Below, one piece after another: positions 7,434 to 15,619 of a DNA stretch of 48,161 nt. The DNA is taken from NCBI GenBank assembly GCA_020845975.1, contig JADLET010000079.1, forward strand, positions 1-48,161, read 5' to 3'. This DNA is from Gammaproteobacteria bacterium (GTDB lineage: Bacteria > Pseudomonadota > Gammaproteobacteria > SZUA-140). The notes below the pieces were generated by a model that was not told where the DNA came from, made no database searches, and saw nothing but the letters and a program-made list of their open reading frames with translations. The translations under genes and the position numbers were made by a program. Every line of letters starts with the position of its first letter. Positions within the stretch are counted from its first letter, which is position 1.

Positions 7434-9014
7434 ATGAACGCGCAGGATCCGTCACTGATACAGGCGCTGCAGAACGCCGCGCTTTATGATCACCCGGTCG
7501 CGGATTTTCGCGTCATCGAGACGCACATCTCGTGGGTCCTGCTCACAGGCCCGTACGCCTACAAGATCAAGAAGGCCGTCGACCTCGGCTTCCTCGACTT
7601 CTCCACGCTGGAGAAACGGCGCTTCTACTGCGAAGAGGAACTGCGGCTGAACCGCCGCCTGGCCCCCGCGCTGTATCGCGACGTGGTGACGATCATTGGC
7701 GCCCCGACCCGCCCTGCGCTGAACGGCGCGGGCGCGGCGCTCGAATACGCTGTCAGGATGGTCCAGTTCGATCCCGCGCTGCAGTTCGACCATCTGCTCG
7801 CCGCGGGCCGCCTGACACCGGATCTGCTCGCCCGTTTCGCCGCCGGACTCGCCCGCTTTCACGCCGCGGCCGCGCACACGACGGCCGACGACGCCTATGG
7901 CACGCCCGCGGCCGTGTTCGAACCGGTGGAAGAAAACTTCGCGCAGATCCGCTTGCCATCGGGTTTTCCGGCCGAGGCCGCGATGCTGCGGGAATTGCAC
8001 GACTGGTCCGCGCAGAGACGCGCGCCCCTGCGTCCGGCGCTGGAACGGCGTAAGGCCAATGGCCACGTGCGTGAATGCCACGGCGACCTGCATCTCGCCA
8101 ATATCACGCTCCATGAGGGCGAGCCGCTCGCCTTCGACTGCCTCGAGTTCAGCGACCGCCTGCGCTGGATCGACGTCATGAGCGAGATCGCATTCCTGGT
8201 CATGGACCTGGACGCGCACGGGCGCGCCGACCTCGGCCTGGGCTTTCTGAACGAATACCTGCACCACACTGGCGATTACGCGGGACTCGGCATGTTGCAT
8301 TACTATCAGGCCTATCGCGCACTGGTGCGCGCCAAGGTCGAGAGCATCCGCCTGCGCCAGAGCGGCACGACGGAACCGGCGTCCTGCGACGCCCTGCGCG
8401 CCTACATCCGGCTGGCCCGCGACTACATCCGCCCACGGCCGCGCGCCCTGGTGATCACCCGCGGCCTGTCCGGCTCGGGCAAGACCACGCACACCAATGC
8501 CCTGCTCGCGCCCTGCGGCATGATCCGCGTCCGTTCCGACGTCGAGCGCAAACGCCTGTTCGGCTACGCGCCCGAGGCGCGCACACAGTCGGGGCTCGAC
8601 GTCGACCTCTACAGCGCCGACGCCAGCTCGCGCACCTACCGACGCCTGGAAGAACTCGCGGTTGCAATCATCGATGCGGGATTCACGGCACTGATCGATG
8701 CGACCTTTCTCAAGGAGGCGCAGCGCGAGCGGTTCCGCGCCCTCGCCGCACGGTCGGGCGTACCGTTTCTGATCCTGGATTTCCAGGCCGATTCCGCCAT
8801 CCTGAGGACCCGCGTCGAGGCGCGTACACGTGGTGCCTGTGACGCCTCCGAGGCCACGCCTGCGGTGCTCGAGCGACAGCTGCAGACCCAGGAATCGCTG
8901 ACGATAGAGGAATGCGCCGCCGCGCTGACCGTCGACTCTGGCCAGCACGTCGACAACGTCGCGCTGGTCGCTGAGATCAACAGGCGCATCATTCGACAGA
9001 CCGGGGATGGATGA
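7434..9014 (+). CDS. Phosphotransferase (APH-like) fused to a P-loop kinase
   Basis: A 526-residue two-domain protein. Residues about 1-330 look like an aminoglycoside phosphotransferase-type kinase fold with the catalytic loop CHGDLHLAN (Asp218) and a metal-binding Asp235 in AFDCLEF. Residues about 335-520 form a gluconate-kinase/zeta-toxin-like P-loop domain with Walker A GLSGSGKTT (344-352). Such fusions (COG2187 plus COG0645) are widespread in proteobacteria and uncharacterised; there is no reason to call this a resistance gene. The ATG at 7434 starts the MNAQDPSLIQALQ segment typical of the family; an in-frame ATG at 7359 would overlap the palindrome and is less likely. Confidence 0.85.
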   Translation: MNAQDPSLIQALQNAALYDHPVADFRVIETHISWVLLTGPYAYKIKKAVDLGFLDFSTLEKRRFYCEEELRLNRRLAPALYRDVVTIIGAPTRPALNGAGAALEYAVRMVQFDPALQFDHLLAAGRLTPDLLARFAAGLARFHAAAAHTTADDAYGTPAAVFEPVEENFAQIRLPSGFPAEAAMLRELHDWSAQRRAPLRPALERRKANGHVRECHGDLHLANITLHEGEPLAFDCLEFSDRLRWIDVMSEIAFLVMDLDAHGRADLGLGFLNEYLHHTGDYAGLGMLHYYQAYRALVRAKVESIRLRQSGTTEPASCDALRAYIRLARDYIRPRPRALVITRGLSGSGKTTHTNALLAPCGMIRVRSDVERKRLFGYAPEARTQSGLDVDLYSADASSRTYRRLEELAVAIIDAGFTALIDATFLKEAQRERFRALAARSGVPFLILDFQADSAILRTRVEARTRGACDASEATPAVLERQLQTQESLTIEECAAALTVDSGQHVDNVALVAEINRRIIRQTGDG

Positions 9015-9017
9015 CAA

Positions 9018-9043
9018 ATCCGCCACCGCGACTGTCGGCGGAT
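9018..9043 (+). terminator. Hairpin after the kinase fusion gene
   Basis: ATCCGCC (9018-9024) and GGCGGAT (9037-9043) pair across a 12-base loop directly after the stop codon. There is no T-run, so it may work as a weak or factor-assisted terminator. Confidence 0.35.
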
Positions 9044-9055
9044 GTTCAGATGTCA

Positions 9056-9079
9056 GGGGACAGACTTAAGTCCGCCCCC
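9056..9079. repeat. REP-like palindrome, copy 2
   Basis: GGGGACAGACTT (9056-9067) and AAGTCCGCCCCC (9068-9079) form a 24-base palindrome with two mismatched pairs. It is closely related to the palindrome at 3734-3758 and sits between two convergent genes, a typical REP position. Confidence 0.55.
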
Positions 9080-9082
9080 GGT

Positions 9083-10195
<1,113 letters not shown>

Positions 10196-10473
10196 GGTGC
10201 GGCCCCTTATTCAGCGTCGACGATACACACATTTGGACATAATGAATCGGAACATGGGGGCAGCGGTCATGATTCGCAAGCCGACGCTTGCCTGTCAGCG
10301 CCGGCAGGCACATCATGCAAGAGGAATCCGGGGTGGACATCGCGTCGGGGTCGATGTATTTCGCCAGGCGCAATAATCCGATACAGCAGAGGCACTGGAA
10401 AACAGCGGAATCCGTCCCCAGTAATCTCCTGCCCCCAGGACTGGCGTCATCCGCCACAGGGAAGGAAAAGCTG
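10196..10473. other. Divergent amrS/amrB intergenic region
   Basis: A 278-base gap between divergent starts that must carry promoters for both sides. I see no strong promoter match. A GC-rich inverted repeat TGCCTG/CAGGCA lies near 10289-10310, and a single half-site like the REP arm (TCCGTCCCC) lies near 10411. Confidence 0.35.
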
Positions 10474-11265
10474 ATGCCTATTGTCAGGCCCCCGGCCGTG
10501 GCCGGACTGTTCTATCCCGCCGACGCGTTCGCGCTGCGCGCGCAGGTCCACGCGTTGCTTGCCGCGGCTCGCCCGGCCGTGGATTCCGCGCCCAAGGCCG
10601 TCATCGCCCCGCATGCCGGCTACATCTACTCGGGTCCGGTCGCGGCGACCCTGTACGCCCGGCTGGCCCCGGCGCGCGATCGGATCCGGCGTGTGGTGCT
10701 GCTGGGTCCCGCCCACCGCATCGCCTTCAGTGGTCTCGCGCTGAGCAGCGCCACGGCTTTTACCACGCCGCTGGGCGATGTTCCACTCGACACCGCCGCC
10801 TGCGCGCGGCTGCTGAGCCTCCCGCAGGTCCGTATACTCGACGAGGCGCACCGCGCCGAGCACAGCCTGGAGGTACAGCTGCCCTTCCTGCAGGAGGTAC
10901 TGACGGAATTCACCCTGGTCCCGCTCGTCGTCGGTGACACGACATCCGAAAAGGTGAGCGAGGTAATCGAAACCCTGTGGGGTGGCGATGAGACGCTGAT
11001 CATGATCAGCAGCGACCTCAGTCATTATCACGATTACGCCACGGCCCGGCGTCTCGACGCCGCGACCTCGCGCGCAATAGAGGCCTTGCGGCCACAGGAT
11101 ATCCAGCTTGAAGACGCCTGCGGCCGTAACCCGGTGAACGGCCTGCTGCTGAGCGCGCGGCGCCACGGACTGCATGCACACACGCTCGATCTGCGCAATT
11201 CCGGTGACACTGCCGGCCCGCGCGACCGCGTGGTCGGGTACGGGGCCTATGCCTTCGATGCCTGA
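10474..11265 (+). CDS. amrB: AmmeMemoRadiSam system protein B (Memo-like)
   Basis: A 263-residue member of the Memo family, a fold related to class III extradiol dioxygenases. The motifs APHAGYIYSGPVAA, LLGPAHR and SSDLSHYHDY match the conserved Memo metal or active-site region. The start is the ATG at 10474, with GAAGGA 7 bases upstream, giving the family start MPIVRPPAVAGLFYPAD; an in-frame extension to 10288 is not conserved. It overlaps amrA by 8 bases, so the two are translationally coupled. The biochemical role of bacterial Memo proteins is not settled. Confidence 0.93.
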   Translation: MPIVRPPAVAGLFYPADAFALRAQVHALLAAARPAVDSAPKAVIAPHAGYIYSGPVAATLYARLAPARDRIRRVVLLGPAHRIAFSGLALSSATAFTTPLGDVPLDTAACARLLSLPQVRILDEAHRAEHSLEVQLPFLQEVLTEFTLVPLVVGDTTSEKVSEVIETLWGGDETLIMISSDLSHYHDYATARRLDAATSRAIEALRPQDIQLEDACGRNPVNGLLLSARRHGLHAHTLDLRNSGDTAGPRDRVVGYGAYAFDA

Positions 11266-11866
11266 ACACAACGACACCGGATACCCGCACGCGCTGTCCA
11301 TCGCCGCCGCCGCGATCGCGTACGGCCTCACGCATAGCGAGCCGCCACCCCTCGAGGATTATCCCGCCGGCCTGCGACAACCGGGCGCGAGTTTCGTCAC
11401 GCTGACCCATGGGGACAAACTGCGCGGCTGTATTGGCAGTCTCGAACCGCATCGCACGCTGGCGCGCGACCTCGCTCTGAATGCCTACGCGGCCGCTTTC
11501 CTGGATCCGCGCTTTGCGCCATTGAGGGACGCCGAGATCGCCGCGCTGGACCTGGAGATCGCGATCCTGAATCCGCTCGAGCCGTTGCCTTGCCGCTCCG
11601 AGGCCGGGCTCCTCGCGCAACTGCGCCCCGGCATCGACGGACTGGTATTGGAGGCAGGGACAGGGCGGCGCGCCACCTTCCTGCCCAAGGTATGGGATAT
11701 GCTGCCGGAGTCGGGGGACTTTCTGCGCGAGCTGCGCCGCAAGGCTGGCCTGGCGCCGGATTACTGGTCGGAATCGCTGCGCTTCGCGCGCTACACCACC
11801 GCCGTCATCCGGAGCGGATATCTGGAAGCGCTTGCACGCGACCCCGGGCGTCAGTCGCCGGTCTGA
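11258..11866 (+). CDS. amrA: AmmeMemoRadiSam system protein A (AMMECR1-like)
   Basis: A 202-residue AMMECR1-domain protein. The signature LRGCIGSLEPHRTL and the following NAYAAAFLDPRFAPL are the most conserved parts of the family, whose human member is linked to a developmental syndrome but whose reaction is unknown. The ATG at 11258 overlaps the amrB stop; an alternative ATG at 11249 is equally in frame. Translational coupling with amrB and the facing amrS gene show a complete AmmeMemoRadiSam locus. It ends 6 bases from the convergent pentapeptide gene. Confidence 0.92.
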   Translation: MPEHNDTGYPHALSIAAAAIAYGLTHSEPPPLEDYPAGLRQPGASFVTLTHGDKLRGCIGSLEPHRTLARDLALNAYAAAFLDPRFAPLRDAEIAALDLEIAILNPLEPLPCRSEAGLLAQLRPGIDGLVLEAGTGRRATFLPKVWDMLPESGDFLRELRRKAGLAPDYWSESLRFARYTTAVIRSGYLEALARDPGRQSPV

Positions 11867-11872
11867 AGTCGG

Positions 11873-12802
11873 TCAATCGGCCGCAGCAACCATCACGCAG
11901 CGTCCGATCGAGCCCGGCGCGCAGACGCTGCCGTCGATCCAGATCGCCTGATCGAGAGTTACGGCGCCCAGGTTCGCGCCAGTGAGATCGGCGCCCAACA
12001 GATCGGCATAGGAAAGATTCGCCCCCGTGAGATCCGCCCCGCCGAGATCGGCGCCGCGCAGATTGGCGCCCACCAGCACGGCATTGCCCAGCCTGGCATC
12101 GCGCATGCGCGCCACGGCCAGCTCGCTGTAGGAAAGATCGGCCCGCTCCAGCCGGGCGCCGCTGAGATCGGCACGGGATAATCGCATGTTCACCATATGC
12201 GCGCCGGAGAGATCGACGTGCGCCAGCCCGCGACCCTCGAAGGCGCAGTTGCTCCATTCCACGCCCGGCGCAGGCGGTTGGGCGCACGACAAGCCGGTGT
12301 CGGAAACCTTCGTCGCGGGCCGGTAGATCATCACCAGCGTACCGAGGAAAATCACTACACCCACCGCGATCAGACCAGCCACCAGACGATGACGGCGGTG
12401 CCGCTCATTGTGCTCGCTCACGCGGTCGGAACCCGCGTGACGCGGGCGCTGGGCGCCGGGGGCCGCCGGCCCACGCCGGTCACCCTCGCCTCGCTGATCG
12501 TCATTGAGTGCGCCCTCCTCACCGCGCCGGTCGCGGCTGCGCTCGTCCTCCCAGCGCCTGGCCGCCTCCAGACGCTCACGCTGGGAGGGATCCTCAAGAT
12601 CGCTCTGTACCAGTTCCGGGACTATCTCGGGAACCTGGTTCAGCGGCACCCAGACCTCGCCATCCGCGCTGACCTCGTCGGTCAGCTGAATCCGGCCCAG
12701 GATGATATAGCGCGAGATCTGACCGGCCGGGAATGGCCCCTGCACGACCTGGCCACGCCGGGTATACCAGAGCTGCCGCTGGTTCTTATCGGATTGCCGC
12801 AT
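11873..12802 (-). CDS. GYF-like domain / membrane segment / pentapeptide-repeat protein
   Basis: A 309-residue protein with three parts. Residues about 11-60 (WYTRRGQVVQGPF, then a tryptophan in GEVWVPL) resemble the GYF_2-type domain. Residues 70-138 are highly charged and low in complexity. Residues about 140-160 form one membrane span preceded by Arg/His-rich sequence, which predicts a cytoplasmic N-terminus. Residues about 185-285 are pentapeptide repeats (ADLSG, ANLRG, ADLTG and so on), predicted to lie in the periplasm. Function is unknown. The start at 12802 begins just before the GYF-like domain; a longer form to 12868 adds a Gly/Arg-rich stretch. A sigma-28-like promoter may lie upstream at 12995-13021. 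Confidence 0.75.
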   Translation of the reverse strand: MRQSDKNQRQLWYTRRGQVVQGPFPAGQISRYIILGRIQLTDEVSADGEVWVPLNQVPEIVPELVQSDLEDPSQRERLEAARRWEDERSRDRRGEEGALNDDQRGEGDRRGPAAPGAQRPRHAGSDRVSEHNERHRRHRLVAGLIAVGVVIFLGTLVMIYRPATKVSDTGLSCAQPPAPGVEWSNCAFEGRGLAHVDLSGAHMVNMRLSRADLSGARLERADLSYSELAVARMRDARLGNAVLVGANLRGADLGGADLTGANLSYADLLGADLTGANLGAVTLDQAIWIDGSVCAPGSIGRCVMVAAAD

Positions 12803-12994
12803 ATCCTTCGTCCGGCCACCAGGGGAACCCGGAACCGCTCCTCCGCGTCTTACAGGACCGCCCGCCATGCTCCGCTGGCCGCCTGCGGTTATCTAAAAAA
12901 ACCTTTATGCTCAACATGGATTTAAGCTACAGTTGTGGTACGCTACGGTCCGGACGCTTGGACGAATCAATATGCATGTCGGATGCCAGATACA

Positions 12995-13021
12995 GTATCG
13001 GCATGACATGAAAGGGAATTA
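12995..13021 (-). promoter_or_regulatory. Possible sigma-28 promoter for the GYF/pentapeptide gene
   Basis: On the minus strand TAATTCCC-N11-GCCGATAC fits the FliA consensus well at the -10 box and in spacing, but only TAA matches at the -35 box. It would leave a leader of 120-185 bases. Confidence 0.3.
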
Positions 13022-13035
13022 AAACAACCGTCAGT

Positions 13036-14904
13036 ATGAGCCCCGCGCACAACTCCAGCCGTGATACCCGTGCGGCGACAGAACCCGCCGCCGGATACTC
13101 TCCAGCCCAGGATGAACTGCAGGATATCCACCACCGTCTCGACGAGTTGCGCGCCATGGGCATCCTCGTGGCCGCCGCGGTGGACGGGGATGCCACTCCT
13201 GTCGGCGCCATGCTCTCCAGAAACAGCTTCACCCACGTCGTCAGCGCGACCAACGACCAGGAAGTGCTGCAGGCGCTGCGTTCCAGCCTTGATTTCGGCG
13301 CCCGCCCCATTGACATGCTGCTGCTCGACGTGGCCGCGACGCAGTTCGACGGCCATGCACTGTGCCGCGCGATCCGGCGCCAGCCGGCATGGCGCGATAT
13401 GCCGATCATCCTCATCCGCCAGCGCAGCGCCTGGCAGGAGGACATGCTGCCGGGCAGCTTCGCCGCCGGCGCTACCGATATCCTGTTCCACCCGGTGCAG
13501 CGCGTCGAACTGATCCCGCGCGTAATCTCGGCACTGTTGCTCAAAAAGGAGCGCGATATTTGCCGCCAGCACGAGAGCGAGCTCGAAACCGAGCTTGCCG
13601 AGCGCAAGGTGATGGAGGCGCGCCTGCAATATCTGGTCTCGCATGATGATCTCACCGGGCTGTTCAACCGCCGTCGCCTCGAGCTTGCCCTTGAGGACGT
13701 GATCGCGAATGCGCGCGCGCGCGGACAGACCGCGGCACTGCTCTACGTCGACCTGGATCAGTTCAAGGTCATCAACGATCTGGAGGGGCACGCCGTCGGC
13801 GACCGCCTGCTCATGAGCGTCGCCAACATACTGCGCAAGCATCTGGGCGCGCACGATATCCTCGCCCGAATCAGCTCTGACGAGTATGCCGTGCTTATCG
13901 AAGACACCAGTGAGGCCGCGGCGATGAAGCGGGCAGAGGCGCTGCGCATCGCCATCGACGAGTACCGTTTCCGCACCGAGGACCGCAATTACCACGTGTG
14001 CGCGAGCATCGGCGTGGCGCTGGTCCTGCCGCACGAGGACATCAACGCGAGCGAAGCGCTGGCACGCTCCAGCCAGGCCTGCTTCGAGGCCAAGACGCAC
14101 GGGCGCAACCTGGTACACCTGTTTAACAAGGACGACGTCGAGACCAACATACTGCGCCACGCCGCCGACTGGGTACCGCGTATCCGCGAGGCGCTCGCAC
14201 AGGACCGCTTCTGCATGTTCTTCCAGCCGGTGATAGAGCTGCCGGGTGGACGCGTGGTCGGCTACGAGGCGCTCATCCGAATGCGCGATAACGACGGCAC
14301 ACTGATCACTCCGGACCGTTTCATCCCGGTCGCAGAGCGCATGGGTCTGATTCACGACATCGACATATGGGTGGTGCAATACGCCATTGGCGTGCTCGCG
14401 CGGTTGCCGCGCGAACAGTCCGACCTGACCCTAAACGTCAATCTCTCGATTCATGCCTTCCAGGACCCGGCCCTGCTCCCGCTGGTGCGCGACAATCTGG
14501 AACGCAACGGCGTCGCCGCGGACCGCATCACCTTCGAGATCACGGAGACGGCGGCGGTAGCAAGCTACGACCAGACACGCAACATGATCAACCAGCTGCG
14601 CGAACTGGGCTGCCGTTTCGCCCTGGACGATTTCGGCACCGGCTTCAGCTCATTCAACTACCTGAAGCAGTTCCCGGTGGATTACCTGAAGATCGACGGC
14701 AGCTTTATCCGCAATCTGCTCAACGACCCAGTGGACCAGCGCCTGGTCAAATCAATGATCGAGGTCGGACGCACACTGGGCAAACTTGTGGTGGCTGAAT
14801 TTGTGGAGAGCGCCGAAATCCTGGCGCTACTGGAAGAATACGGCGTGAACCGCGCGCAGGGCCATTTCATCGGCGAACCGCTGCCCGAAATCCTGCCGGG
14901 CTGA
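13036..14904 (+). CDS. Receiver-like / degenerate GGDEF / EAL cyclic-di-GMP phosphodiesterase
   Basis: A 622-residue signalling protein without membrane spans. Residues about 40-170 resemble a response-regulator receiver with Asp98 in MLLLDVA. Residues about 195-360 are a GGDEF domain whose signature is SSDEY (280-284) instead of GG(D/E)EF, so cyclase activity is unlikely. The EAL domain follows, with EAL intact at 411-413 (GYEALIRMR), NVNLS, FEITET, ALDDFGTG, LKIDGSFI and QGHFIGEPLP present; one signature is VAEFVES rather than the usual VAEGVE. I infer an active phosphodiesterase controlled by its N-terminal half. It faces the end of the flagellar cluster and may tune the motile/sessile switch. 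Confidence 0.88.
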   Translation: MSPAHNSSRDTRAATEPAAGYSPAQDELQDIHHRLDELRAMGILVAAAVDGDATPVGAMLSRNSFTHVVSATNDQEVLQALRSSLDFGARPIDMLLLDVAATQFDGHALCRAIRRQPAWRDMPIILIRQRSAWQEDMLPGSFAAGATDILFHPVQRVELIPRVISALLLKKERDICRQHESELETELAERKVMEARLQYLVSHDDLTGLFNRRRLELALEDVIANARARGQTAALLYVDLDQFKVINDLEGHAVGDRLLMSVANILRKHLGAHDILARISSDEYAVLIEDTSEAAAMKRAEALRIAIDEYRFRTEDRNYHVCASIGVALVLPHEDINASEALARSSQACFEAKTHGRNLVHLFNKDDVETNILRHAADWVPRIREALAQDRFCMFFQPVIELPGGRVVGYEALIRMRDNDGTLITPDRFIPVAERMGLIHDIDIWVVQYAIGVLARLPREQSDLTLNVNLSIHAFQDPALLPLVRDNLERNGVAADRITFEITETAAVASYDQTRNMINQLRELGCRFALDDFGTGFSSFNYLKQFPVDYLKIDGSFIRNLLNDPVDQRLVKSMIEVGRTLGKLVVAEFVESAEILALLEEYGVNRAQGHFIGEPLPEILPG

Positions 14905-14918
14905 AACAGACCAATCTG

Positions 14919-14939
14919 TCCTTAGTCCTTAGTCCTTAA
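14919..14939. repeat. Short tandem repeat, 3 x 7 bp
   Basis: TCCTTAG, TCCTTAG and TCCTTAA follow each other directly between two convergent genes. No function is evident. Confidence 0.6.
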
Positions 14940-14941
14940 CC

Positions 14942-15352
14942 TCAGGCTGCGGCCTGACCGTGCTCCGGCGCACCGCCATGCAGGCGCATGAGCAGATCGG
15001 CCTCTGTCCGGATCAGATTACACTGCGACATGATCTCCTCGACACCGGCGCCTTCACGCACCAGCTTGACGGCGCGATCATATTCCCGGTGCAGGGTGTC
15101 ATGCGACTCGAGATCATCCTGACGCTCGCCCAGCCTCATCACCTGCTGATCCAGCCGGCTCAGGTGCGTCCCCATGCCAGAGGCGCCGGCGCAAAGTGCG
15201 CCCAGCTCGCCCTGCAGCGCCGCGCATTCCGCGCGCAGGGCCCGATGATCTCGCCGCAGGCGTACCATGCTCACCGCCAGCGACAACAATGCCAGCAGCG
15301 CAACCGCTGCAACTGCGGCCACCGCGATCTGTACAGTCACATCAAGACTCAT
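14942..15352 (-). CDS. DUF2802 family protein of flagellar loci
   Basis: A 136-residue protein with one N-terminal membrane span (about residues 6-30, VQIAVAAVAAVALLALLSLA) followed by a long charged helical region, likely coiled-coil, and a C-terminal conserved helix (YDRAVKLVREGAGVEEIMSQC) that reads like a helix-turn-helix-type fold. DUF2802 proteins occur at the end of the motCD/che block in Pseudomonas and relatives; their role is unknown. The ATG at 15350-15352 follows the GAGG overlapping the stop of the preceding small gene. A TTG at 15353-15355 is an alternative. Last gene of the cluster. Confidence 0.8.
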   Translation of the reverse strand: MSLDVTVQIAVAAVAAVALLALLSLAVSMVRLRRDHRALRAECAALQGELGALCAGASGMGTHLSRLDQQVMRLGERQDDLESHDTLHREYDRAVKLVREGAGVEEIMSQCNLIRTEADLLMRLHGGAPEHGQAAA

Positions 15353-15363
15353 CAAAACTTACC

Positions 15364-15543
15364 TCAGGCATATTCATCGATCTGCCCGCCGCGGGGGTCA
15401 TCCTTCTGTTCCTCGCCGTCCTCACGCGGAGACGGTTTCTCCCTGCGTGGCGACCGGGACTGATCTTTGTCCGGACCGATACGATCGACCGGCCGCCGGC
15501 CCCAGGTCGGCTGCGTTGGTGTGATCTCCCCGATCTCCGGCAT
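15364..15543 (-). CDS. Small hydrophilic protein between motD and DUF2802
   Basis: A 59-residue protein with no membrane segment. The sequence starts MPEIGEITPTQPTWGRRPVD, is rich in Pro, Arg, Asp and Glu, and ends in DEYA. A very strong ribosome site (GGGAGG, 8 bases before the ATG at 15541-15543) supports real translation and excludes longer starts. It is 11 bases from the DUF2802 gene, so the two are likely co-expressed. I recall similar short proteins at this position in flagellar loci of related gammaproteobacteria, but no function is known. Likely disordered. Confidence 0.7.
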   Translation of the reverse strand: MPEIGEITPTQPTWGRRPVDRIGPDKDQSRSPRREKPSPREDGEEQKDDPRGGQIDEYA

Positions 15544-15619
15544 TTCATCGACCTCCCTGGGTCGTCCGAATACCCGATAAATTGCACATTCCGTGCCAGA
15601 GATCCCGAACCACCCCGCC

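Noticed and set aside
7434-9014. APH-like domain as aminoglycoside resistance
   Set aside because: Fusion to a P-loop kinase and the housekeeping context fit a conserved uncharacterised family rather than a resistance enzyme.
7452-9026. A 524-codon minus-strand frame
   Set aside because: Exact antisense shadow of the two-domain kinase gene, which carries the HGDLHLAN and P-loop motifs on the plus strand.
14919-14939. Three direct repeats considered as a CRISPR fragment
   Set aside because: The units are 7 bases, directly adjacent and without spacers; a simple tandem repeat explains them.
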